Assembly: GCA_030043395.1 (NCBI GenBank)
Contig: JASHXW010000206.1
Span: 1 to 5,368, forward strand
Length of the DNA stretch: 5,368 nt
Reading direction: 5' to 3'
Origin: Streptosporangiaceae bacterium
GTDB taxonomy: Bacteria > Actinomycetota > Actinomycetes > Streptosporangiales > Streptosporangiaceae
In this document: positions 1 through 5,215 of the stretch, one piece after another
How positions within the stretch are numbered: position 1 is the first letter of the stretch
Layout of the letters: each line of letters starts with the position of its first letter
The notes under the pieces: model-generated
Seen by the model: only the letters and a program-made list of their open reading frames with translations
Told to the model about the DNA's origin: nothing
The model's database searches: none
Position numbers and translations under genes: made by a program

Positions 1-480
1 CTGCCGCTCGCCGTTGGTAGCCCGGCCGACGAGGCCGGCAAGCAGCGAACGCCGCCTGGCCTGCGACCCAGGACCGGCGAGCGTGCCGATCTGGGCGAAG
101 ACAGCGTCGGTCTCCGCGAGCGTCAGCACGGGTTCACCGGGTGCGTCCTGTCCTGCTGACTCCTCCAGCGCGGTGGCGACCTCCGTCGCCGGTGCAGCAG
201 GCGAGTCCTGTGCCCCAGACCCCGCCGCTGGTGCGGCGACCTCCGCGGCTAGTGCTCGCTCGCCCTGGGTAGCCGGGCCTGGGCCAGGCAGGCCGATCAG
301 CGCCGCGTAGCCGACGCCGATCTGGCGCTGCGTGAGCTCCCCGGACAGGAACGCCACAGCGATCGGGACCTCGGCCGCCGGGGTGCGGGCAAGAAGCTCG
401 GCGATCTGGTTGATCTTGTCCAGCCGGCCGGTCGTCCGCGCCACAGCGGCCGACGTGGTGGCAACCTCACAGAGCAGCAC
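1..480 (-). CDS. ATP-dependent DNA ligase, N-terminal part (truncated by window edge)
   Basis: The minus strand is open from a GTG at 480 to the window edge, giving 160 codons without a stop. The product begins (M)LLCEVATTSAAVARTTGRL, followed by a stretch ending FLSGELTQRQIGVGYAAL (residues 44-61) and IGTLAGPGSQARRRSLLAGL (131-150). This is the N-terminal DNA-binding domain of actinobacterial ATP-dependent DNA ligases (LigB type), which seal nicks in duplex DNA through an AMP-lysine intermediate. The adenylation motif KxDG and the OB fold would lie beyond the left edge and cannot be checked. The GTG start is chosen because homologues begin with an M-L-L-x-[DE]-V pattern at this point and no ATG lies between the upstream stop and it; the ribosome binding site is weak. 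Residues about 66-116 form an Ala/Pro/Glu-rich linker longer than I recall for Mycobacterium LigB. The gene starts 57 nt after the stop of the upstream membrane-protein gene on the same strand, so the two may be co-transcribed. Confidence 0.88.
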   Translation of the reverse strand, partial: MLLCEVATTSAAVARTTGRLDKINQIAELLARTPAAEVPIAVAFLSGELTQRQIGVGYAALIGLPGPGPATQGERALAAEVAAPAAGSGAQDSPAAPATEVATALEESAGQDAPGEPVLTLAETDAVFAQIGTLAGPGSQARRRSLLAGLVGRATNGERQ

Positions 481-537
481 ATGCCCGATTCTGCCCGATG
501 ACTCCGACAGCCGCCCGGGTGTCGAACCGCTGGCGCG

Positions 538-1164
538 CTAGCTTGCCCAGGTGCTCCGGTACTGCTCGGCGGTGCTGCCTTGCTTGGCGCCTGAGTTCTG
601 CGCCTTCTTCTCCGCTTGCTGACCGCCGGGGTAGCCTGCGGCGCTCGTCTCTCGCTGATCGCCGGACGATGTGGCAGTGCTGCCTTGCTCAGCGCTCGGG
701 TTGAGCACCGCGGACGACTGCGCCGTCGTAGAACCGCCGCCGCGCCACGTTGTCACGAAGGGGTACTGAGAACCCTGCTTGCTTCGCATGGAGACCGCGG
801 CCGCCGCGGCGGCGCCCGCACCTAGCAGCGAGATCCCGGCGAGGATCTTCGGCCAGCGGCGGGCCTTGGCCTTAGGCGGGTCAAGCTTGACCGCGGCTGA
901 CGACAGCATGGCGGCGATGGTCGGGGCCAGCTGCTCCTGTACAGAGACGCTGCCGTTCGATGCCTGGACTGCCATCCAGGCGCGGGCGCGATCTACGTGC
1001 GGCTTGGCCCACTCGGCCGTATTGCCGGCTCCCTGCTTGGCCGTCATGGCGAACTTCTGCGTCGTCGGACCGGCCTGGTCAGCCAGCTTCGACGCCTGCA
1101 CGGCGAGCTTTCTCGCGCGCAACTGCAGGTCGGTGGGCGACGCGGCGGACTGGTTCCTGGTCAT
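538..1164 (-). CDS. Conserved-type hypothetical single-pass membrane protein, 208 aa
   Basis: I do not recognise a named family with certainty. The 208-residue product has an Ala/Lys/Gln-rich, probably helical N-terminal half (about 1-95), a basic patch KAKARRWPK (98-106), one hydrophobic segment at about 105-126 rich in Ala and Gly, then about 80 Ser/Thr/Gln/Gly-rich residues that look disordered. The positive charges before the membrane segment predict a cytoplasmic N-terminus and an external tail. There are no cysteines and no catalytic motif. The ATG at 1164 is preceded by a strong Shine-Dalgarno, GGGAGGA, with an 8-nt spacer, and the gene is divergent from ppiA. In Streptomyces a small helical single-membrane-span protein (DUF5324) occupies a comparable place beside ppiA, so this may be its positional counterpart; that link is inference from layout and architecture, not from clear sequence match. 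The coding frame is well supported; the function is unknown. Confidence 0.75.
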   Translation of the reverse strand: MTRNQSAASPTDLQLRARKLAVQASKLADQAGPTTQKFAMTAKQGAGNTAEWAKPHVDRARAWMAVQASNGSVSVQEQLAPTIAAMLSSAAVKLDPPKAKARRWPKILAGISLLGAGAAAAAAVSMRSKQGSQYPFVTTWRGGGSTTAQSSAVLNPSAEQGSTATSSGDQRETSAAGYPGGQQAEKKAQNSGAKQGSTAEQYRSTWAS

Positions 1165-1172
1165 AGCGGATG

Positions 1173-1179
1173 TCCTCCC
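1173..1179 (-). promoter_or_regulatory. Ribosome binding site of the 208-aa membrane protein
   Basis: The minus strand reads GGGAGGA, close to a full Shine-Dalgarno, 8 nt before the ATG at 1164. It fixes the start of this otherwise unrecognised gene and argues that the frame is really translated. Confidence 0.75.
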
Positions 1180-1349
1180 AGGTGAGTGTCGTTCACCGTG
1201 AGTTTCCCCGCTCGGGCCTCATCAACCACGCTGAGAGCCGCTATGTCAGTGTTACGTGCGGCGCTGGTCATCCTCGGCGCGCATATGCTGCAGAGATCGC
1301 ATGCTTTCCGGCGAGGACGTGAGTGCGCGACCAGGCACGCGAGCGTGGC

Positions 1350-1353
1350 AGGA
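1350..1353 (+). promoter_or_regulatory. Ribosome binding site of ppiA
   Basis: AGGA lies 7 nt before the ATG at 1361. It supports this start over the in-frame ATG at 1256, which would add 35 residues with no resemblance to cyclophilins. Confidence 0.6.
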
Positions 1354-1360
1354 TTTCGGT

Positions 1361-1903
1361 ATGACTAGTGAACTGAAGGCGACGCTGCGGACCAACCGCG
1401 GCACCGTGATCGTGCGGCTATTTCCTGACCAGGCGCCCAAGACGGTGCAGAACTTCGTCGAGCTGGCCGAAGGCAGCCGGGAGTGGTCCGACCCGCGGAC
1501 TAGGCGCAAGGCTGCGACCAAGCTGTACGACGGAACCATCTTCCACCGGGTCATACCAGACTTCATGATCCAAGGCGGCGACCCGCTCGGCACGGGTACC
1601 GGCGGCCCCGGCTACAAGTTCGGCGACGAGATCCACCCGGACCTGGTGTTCGACCGGCCGTACCTGCTCGCGATGGCGAACGCCGGACCTGGCACCAACG
1701 GCTCCCAGTTCTTCATCACCACGGTTCCGACGCCCTGGCTCACCGGCAAGCACACGATCTTCGGTGAGGTGATCTCCGGCAAGGAGATCGTGGAGACGAT
1801 CAGCAAGGTGCCGACGGGCAGGAACGACAAGCCCGTCGATGACGTCGTGCTCGAGTCTGTCGAGATCAGCGACGACGGCGCACCGGCGGGTGCTGGCAGC
1901 TGA
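1361..1903 (+). CDS. ppiA: Peptidyl-prolyl cis-trans isomerase, cyclophilin type
   Basis: This 180-residue cyclophilin catalyses cis-trans isomerisation of Xaa-Pro bonds. It begins [16 protein letters not shown], matching the N-terminus of actinobacterial PpiA, and has no signal peptide, so it should be cytoplasmic. Signature stretches are [15 protein letters not shown] (61-75), GPGYKFGDE (82-90), [19 protein letters not shown] (102-120) and HTIFGEV (131-137). Residues equivalent to the human CypA active site are present: Arg63, Phe68, Gln71, Phe118 or its neighbour Phe117, Trp126 and His131. Trp126 corresponds to the tryptophan associated with cyclosporin A binding; as I recall, the M. tuberculosis protein has His there. 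Length is normal for the family. The short insert at about 40-53, rich in Arg and Lys before LYDG, is a variable loop. The rhomboid gene follows after 4 nt, so the two form an operon. This pair is conserved beside crgA in actinobacteria. Confidence 0.96.
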   Translation: MTSELKATLRTNRGTVIVRLFPDQAPKTVQNFVELAEGSREWSDPRTRRKAATKLYDGTIFHRVIPDFMIQGGDPLGTGTGGPGYKFGDEIHPDLVFDRPYLLAMANAGPGTNGSQFFITTVPTPWLTGKHTIFGEVISGKEIVETISKVPTGRNDKPVDDVVLESVEISDDGAPAGAGS

Positions 1904-1907
1904 CATC

Positions 1908-2819
1908 ATGGCCACCCCCCCAGGCCCCAGCACAGACCAGGGAGTGCAGTCCACTCCACGGTGTTACCGGCACCCAGGCAGAGAGACCTACGTGTCTTGC
2001 GTCAGGTGCGGGCGGCACGCCTGCCCTGACTGCCTGCGCTCAGCCGCTGTTGGCCAGCAATGCCTGGACTGCATCAGGGGAGCCAACCGGGGCACTAGGC
2101 AGGGCACCGCCCCGTTCGGCGGGAAGGTTATCGACCGGCCGCTCGTCACGTGGTCGCTGATCGGCCTGAACGTGCTGATCTACCTCGTCGAGCTGGTCTA
2201 CCCCAGGTCGGTCGACTACGGGCAGATGATCGGCGGGGCGTACGACGGGACCTTGCACGAGGTCGTCGGCATGGCCGTGGGTGACTGGTACCGGCTGATC
2301 TCCAGCGCGTTCCTGCACGAGCCGCCGGGCGATGGCATCGGAATCCTGCACATCGTGTTCAACATGTGGGCACTGTACGTCGTCGGCCCTGCGCTCGAGC
2401 GCCTGCTCGGCCGGGGCAGGTTCCTGAGCGTGTACCTGGTCAGCGCGCTCGGCGGCTCGGTGCTCTTCTACGTGCTGGCCGCGCCTAACCAGGCTGCGAT
2501 AGGCGCCTCAGGCGCGATCTTCGGCCTCTTCGGCGCGTGGTTCGTGGTCGCGAGGCGCCTGCGGCTGGACGCCAGGATGATCATCGGGCTGATCGTGATC
2601 AACCTCGTGATCAGCTTCGCGATACCCGGAATCGCGTGGCAGGGGCATATCGGGGGTCTGGTGTGCGGTGCGGCCCTGACGGCCGCGTACGCCTATGCGC
2701 CGCGAGCCAACCGGAACCTGATCCAGATCGGCGCGACCGTTGGCCTCGTCGCGCTTCTTATCGTCGCGGTGGTGCTACGGGACCAGCAGCTCTGGCACAC
2801 CGTCACCTTCCGCATCTAG
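1908..2819 (+). CDS. Rhomboid family intramembrane serine protease with N-terminal zinc-binding module
   Basis: This 303-residue membrane protein is a rhomboid, a serine protease that cuts substrates within the membrane. Residues 19-55 carry a Cys/His cluster (C19, H22, C31, C34, C39, C42, C52, C55) resembling a B-box-type zinc site, common in actinobacterial rhomboids. The membrane part has about seven hydrophobic segments, the first at about 79-97. Catalytic features are intact: the HxxxN motif at H148-N152 (HIVFN), the nucleophile Ser201 in GASGAIFG, and the catalytic His247 in GHIGG, so it is predicted to be active. Substrates cannot be told from sequence. The ATG at 1908 lies 4 nt after the ppiA stop without a strong Shine-Dalgarno, which suggests translational coupling; an in-frame GTG at 1890 overlapping ppiA is a less likely alternative. 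In Streptomyces a rhomboid sits in the same slot between ppiA and crgA. Confidence 0.95.
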   Translation: MATPPGPSTDQGVQSTPRCYRHPGRETYVSCVRCGRHACPDCLRSAAVGQQCLDCIRGANRGTRQGTAPFGGKVIDRPLVTWSLIGLNVLIYLVELVYPRSVDYGQMIGGAYDGTLHEVVGMAVGDWYRLISSAFLHEPPGDGIGILHIVFNMWALYVVGPALERLLGRGRFLSVYLVSALGGSVLFYVLAAPNQAAIGASGAIFGLFGAWFVVARRLRLDARMIIGLIVINLVISFAIPGIAWQGHIGGLVCGAALTAAYAYAPRANRNLIQIGATVGLVALLIVAVVLRDQQLWHTVTFRI

Positions 2820-2821
2820 TC

Positions 2822-2835
2822 CCGTTCATGAACGG
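2822..2835. repeat. 14-bp perfect palindrome just after the rhomboid stop
   Basis: CCGTTCATGAACGG is a perfect palindrome beginning 3 nt after the rhomboid stop codon. It could be chance, an operator-like protein site, or part of the 3' end structure of the transcript. It has no loop, so as RNA it would make a poor hairpin. Confidence 0.5.
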
Positions 2836-2857
2836 TGAATGTGCCAGCCGATCAACT

Positions 2858-2894
2858 CGGACGCCTGCACCCGGCGCACGCGTGCAGGCGTCCG
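2858..2894. terminator. Bidirectional stem-loop terminator between rhomboid and crgA
   Basis: CGGACGCCTGCAC (2858-2870) pairs perfectly over 13 bp with GTGCAGGCGTCCG (2882-2894) around an 11-nt loop. It sits in the 98-bp gap between two convergent genes, where a terminator for both is expected. No T-tract follows on either strand, as is common for actinobacterial hairpin terminators, so intrinsic termination is inferred from stem strength and position. Confidence 0.75.
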
Positions 2895-2917
2895 GGATCC
2901 GGGCAAGCTCGCGGCTG

Positions 2918-3163
2918 TTACCGCCACCTGGTGGCGAGCATGACGCCTCCGACGATCAGCGCGAACCCGATGACGAGGTTCCACTGGTGCAAAGGATGGA
3001 TAGGCAGGCTTTGCCCGCTCACGTAGAACGTGGCGATCCACGCCAGGCCGAGTATCAGGCAGGCGACCATGGTCGGCGCCAGCCAGCTCGGGCTGACCTT
3101 GGCCTTGGTGGAACGCTGCGGCGGGGTGTAGACCGCCTTCTTCCTGACTTTGGACTTGGGCAT
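2918..3163 (-). CDS. crgA: Cell division protein CrgA
   Basis: CrgA is a small integral membrane protein of the actinobacterial divisome; family work links it to FtsZ-ring control in Streptomyces and to FtsQ, FtsI and PbpA interactions in mycobacteria. The 81-residue product begins MPKSKVRKK, the typical basic cytoplasmic N-terminus, followed by YTPP (12-15). Two membrane segments follow, at about 27-49 and 61-78, joined by a short external loop with PIHPLHQWN, and the protein ends in Arg-Trp-Arg. The ATG at 3163 is chosen over a start at 3181 because AGGAG lies 7 nt before it and CrgA homologues begin MPKSK. The gene lies 103 bp downstream of pknB on the same strand, with no trpG or sortase gene between, unlike Mycobacterium and Streptomyces. 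Length is normal for the family. Confidence 0.95.
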   Translation of the reverse strand: MPKSKVRKKAVYTPPQRSTKAKVSPSWLAPTMVACLILGLAWIATFYVSGQSLPIHPLHQWNLVIGFALIVGGVMLATRWR

Positions 3164-3170
3164 GGTGATT

Positions 3171-3175
3171 CTCCT
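3171..3175 (-). promoter_or_regulatory. Ribosome binding site that decides the crgA start
   Basis: AGGAG on the minus strand lies 7 nt before the ATG at 3163. It would fall inside the gene if the upstream in-frame start at 3181 were used, so it supports the shorter 81-residue product. Confidence 0.8.
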
Positions 3176-3183
3176 GGTCAACT

Positions 3184-3207
3184 GTCGGCGCGCGGCGAGC
3201 GCGCGAC
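3184..3207. other. GC-rich stem-loop between pknB and crgA
   Basis: GTCGGCGCGC (3184-3193) and GCGCGCGAC (3199-3207) pair with one bulged base around a 5-nt loop. On the minus strand it lies about 60 nt after the pknB stop and about 8 nt before the crgA ribosome binding site. It could be an end-of-pknB terminator or a structure in the crgA leader. No T-tract follows. The choice between these roles is open. Confidence 0.5.
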
Positions 3208-3266
3208 CTTGGTCGTTAGCGTAGTGGGTCCGGCAGGTCCCTAGTCCGTCCTCGCTCTCGGGGTGA

Positions 3267-5078
3267 TCACTGCCTGGGCGCGATGGGCGGCGGCGACGTC
3301 GAGATAGTCGGCGACGGGCTTGTCGACGGGCTCGGTGACGAGCTCGACGGCGACGGCGACGGCGAGCCTGGCGTCAGGTAAACCGTCACCGCGCTGTTGG
3401 CCGCCACGAGCTTGCCCTGGCCTGGCGAGGTCTTCCAGACGGTTCCCGGAGCGAAGTTCGACCCGGCGGGGGGAGCCTGGTTCGTGACGAAGATCGCGCC
3501 AAGGTTCACCGATCCCAGGGTGGCCTCAGCTTGGGACCGCGTATCGGAGAGCAGGAACGGAACCCGCACTCCGCCTTCAGACACGCGCAGGACGATCTGC
3601 GTGGTTGGCGAGACGCTCCGGCCGTAGGCGGGAGTCGTCCCCACGACGTGGTTGGGCCGCACGGTGGTGCTCAGGACGCTGGTGGTCGTCACGTTCGTGA
3701 ACCCGGCCTTGCTGAGCGCAGCAGTCGCCTGTGCCACGGTGTCGCCCGCCACCTGCGGGATCGGCTTCTTGCCCGGCGCCACGTAGTAGAAGAGCGTGAT
3801 CTTGGTGCCCTTGGATTCGAGCGATCCGGCCGTCGGCGATGTCTTGTAAACCCTGTCCAGCGGCTGCGAGCTCGACGGTGCCGTCTTCGTGGTCCACTTG
3901 AACCCGGCACTTCTCAGCTGGCTCTCGGCTGACGCCACCGACTTGCCGACGACGTTGGGGACGGCCGTGCCGGTTGAGCCCTTGGTAATCACTTCGTAGA
4001 CCAGGATGACCGCGGCGACCGCGATGAGCGCCAGCGCGGCTGTCACCCACGGCCAGACGGCCCGCTTGCGACGGCGGGAGCCGCGCTGCGCGCCGTCCTG
4101 GGTGCCGTACTCGTACGGCGGGATCCCACCGGTCTGTCCCTGCATCTGGGTGCCGGTCATCGGCTCCATCCGCCTGGTCCCTGCCCCGGCGTAGGCAGCG
4201 GCCTGCGGCATGGGGGGCCCCGCGACCGGGAAGCCGGACAGCGCCCGCTGGATGTCGCTGCGCATCTCGGCCGCTGTCTGGTACCGGTCGGCCGGGTCCT
4301 TCTCCATGGCCCGCAGCACGATGGGGTCCGCCCAGCGCGGCAGGTCGGGGTCCACCCGCGAGGGCGGGACCGGGTTCTCCCTGACGTGCTGGTAGGCGAT
4401 CGCGACCGGGGAGTCCCCGGTGAACGGCGGCCGTCCCGTCAGCAGCTCGTAGAGCAGGCAGCCGACCGAGTACAGGTCCGACCGCGAGTCCACCCGCTCA
4501 CCCCTGGCCTGCTCCGGCGAGAGGTACTGCGCCGTGCCGATGACCTGCGCGGTCTGGGTCATCGTGGCCTGAGTGTCGGCGACCGCCCGGGCGATGCCGA
4601 AGTCCATCACCTTGATCTCGCCTTGCCGGTTCAGCATCACGTTGCCGGGCTTGATGTCCCGGTGCACGATCCCGGCCCTGTGGCTGTAGTCCAGCGCGCG
4701 CAGCACGCCGTCGGTGATCTCCAGCGCCCGCTCGGGCAGCAGCCGCCGGTCGTCGCGGAGCAGGTCCCGGATGGTCCGGCCGTCGACATACTCCATGACG
4801 ATGAACGGGACGTGGGAGTTTCCCGAGTTGTCCTCGCCTGTGTCGTATACAGCGACGATGGACGGATGGTTCAGCGACGCCGCTGACTGCGCCTCGCGCC
4901 GGAACCTGGCCTGGAACGTCTGGTCCCTGGCGAGGTCCTCGCGCAGCGTCTTGACCGCGACGATCCGATCGAGGCGAAGGTCACGTGCACGGTAGACCTC
5001 GGCCATGCCGCCGCGGCCGACGATGCCGTCGAGCTCGTAGCGGCCGCCGAGCAGCCTGGGCTGTGTCATGTCTCGCAC
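3267..5078 (-). CDS. pknB: Serine/threonine protein kinase PknB with three PASTA domains
   Basis: This 603-residue membrane kinase senses peptidoglycan fragments and phosphorylates division and wall-synthesis proteins. The kinase domain spans about 14-280: glycine loop GRGGMAEVY (21-29), Lys43 in VAVK, Glu62 in the C helix, HRDIKPGN (139-146), DFG (159-161), activation-loop threonines T172, T174 and T176 (T172 and T174 matching the autophosphorylated pair of M. tuberculosis PknB), and SPE at 187-189. All catalytic residues are present. A juxtamembrane linker (281-339) ends in RRRKR, then one membrane segment at about 342-361. Outside are three PASTA repeats, at about 372-436, 442-506 and 508-570; M. 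tuberculosis PknB has four. A 33-residue Ser/Pro tail ends the protein. The GTG at 5078 has GGAAG 6 nt upstream; an in-frame ATG at 5069 is the alternative. pbpA lies 137 bp upstream and crgA 103 bp downstream on the same strand. No pknA lies between pbpA and pknB, as in Streptomyces. Confidence 0.97.
   Translation of the reverse strand: MRDMTQPRLLGGRYELDGIVGRGGMAEVYRARDLRLDRIVAVKTLREDLARDQTFQARFRREAQSAASLNHPSIVAVYDTGEDNSGNSHVPFIVMEYVDGRTIRDLLRDDRRLLPERALEITDGVLRALDYSHRAGIVHRDIKPGNVMLNRQGEIKVMDFGIARAVADTQATMTQTAQVIGTAQYLSPEQARGERVDSRSDLYSVGCLLYELLTGRPPFTGDSPVAIAYQHVRENPVPPSRVDPDLPRWADPIVLRAMEKDPADRYQTAAEMRSDIQRALSGFPVAGPPMPQAAAYAGAGTRRMEPMTGTQMQGQTGGIPPYEYGTQDGAQRGSRRRKRAVWPWVTAALALIAVAAVILVYEVITKGSTGTAVPNVVGKSVASAESQLRSAGFKWTTKTAPSSSQPLDRVYKTSPTAGSLESKGTKITLFYYVAPGKKPIPQVAGDTVAQATAALSKAGFTNVTTTSVLSTTVRPNHVVGTTPAYGRSVSPTTQIVLRVSEGGVRVPFLLSDTRSQAEATLGSVNLGAIFVTNQAPPAGSNFAPGTVWKTSPGQGKLVAANSAVTVYLTPGSPSPSPSSSSPSPSTSPSPTISTSPPPIAPRQ
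3270..3368 (-). repeat. Low-complexity Ser/Pro-coding tail of pknB
   Basis: The last 33 codons of pknB encode a tail of alternating Ser and Pro with a few Thr, from imperfect tandem GAC/GGC-type hexamers on the plus strand (for example GACGGCGACGGCGACGGC around 3348-3365). It follows the last PASTA repeat and should lie outside the membrane, perhaps as a wall-spanning linker without a further domain. Such tracts vary in length by slippage. Confidence 0.7.
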
Positions 5079-5084
5079 TTACGT

Positions 5085-5089
5085 CTTCC
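5085..5089 (-). promoter_or_regulatory. Ribosome binding site favouring the GTG start of pknB
   Basis: GGAAG on the minus strand lies 6 nt before the GTG at 5078 and 15 nt before the ATG at 5069. The spacing favours the GTG, adding three residues (MRD) to the N-terminus. Confidence 0.5.
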
Positions 5090-5119
5090 GTCCTGCATCG
5101 TGGTGGTCCGACTGGCTTG

Positions 5120-5141
5120 CCCCGTGAGACGAGCCACGGGG
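5120..5141. other. Stem-loop in the pbpA-pknB gap
   Basis: CCCCGTG (5120-5126) pairs perfectly with CACGGGG (5135-5141) around an 8-nt loop. It lies in the 137-bp gap between pbpA and pknB, 41 bp before the pknB start. On the minus strand no T-run follows, so it may be a partial terminator, a processing site or a protein-binding inverted repeat. The gap is long for a tight operon and may also hold a pknB promoter, though I see no clear -35/-10 pair. Confidence 0.5.
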
Positions 5142-5215
5142 GGTCGTTCTGAGAAATGTTTTGAGTGCTGCCCCGATGGCGACTTTGCCGTCAGGGTCGT
5201 CCGCTGCCGGGGCCG

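Larger units (their letters stand above)
1165..1360. promoter_or_regulatory. Divergent intergenic region expected to carry two promoters
   Basis: These 196 bp separate the minus-strand membrane-protein gene from plus-strand ppiA, so both transcripts probably start here. I cannot assign a convincing promoter pair. On the plus strand TATGCT at 1284-1289 resembles a -10 box, but no good -35 lies 16-18 nt upstream. On the minus strand TTGATG (1225-1220) resembles a -35, again without a clear -10. The assignment rests on gene layout. Confidence 0.4.

Noticed and set aside
14..541. Plus-strand open frames at 14-310 and 332-541 and a minus-strand frame at 482-297
   Set aside because: They overlap the ligase reading frame, which has clear family motifs over the same bases. 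Their products are low-complexity and resemble no family.
1181..1197. Short inverted repeat GGTGA...TCACC upstream of the membrane protein gene
   Set aside because: Only 5 bp per arm with a 7-nt spacer, which is expected by chance in this composition.
779..1201. Plus-strand 140-residue frame opposite the membrane protein
   Set aside because: It is antisense to a frame with a strong ribosome binding site, has no plausible start signal, and is typical of high-GC shadow frames.
1418..1954. Minus-strand 178-residue frame opposite ppiA
   Set aside because: ppiA is unmistakable on the other strand; the antisense product has no recognisable domain.
2537..3244. Plus-strand 235-residue frame spanning the end of the rhomboid and all of crgA
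   Set aside because: It overlaps the catalytic end of the rhomboid in another frame and lies opposite crgA and the terminator. Its Arg/Pro-rich product is typical of non-coding frames.
3270..3368. Repeated GACGGC units considered as a tandem-repeat or CRISPR-like array
   Set aside because: The units are imperfect hexamers in frame with the Ser/Pro tail of PknB and have no spacers.
3531..4050. Frames of 133 and 157 residues within pknB, on both strands
   Set aside because: They lie wholly inside the PASTA-coding part of pknB and are out-of-frame readings of it.
4386..4995. Plus-strand 166- and 93-residue frames opposite the kinase domain
   Set aside because: The minus strand encodes intact kinase motifs here. 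The opposite frames are shadows kept open by codon bias.
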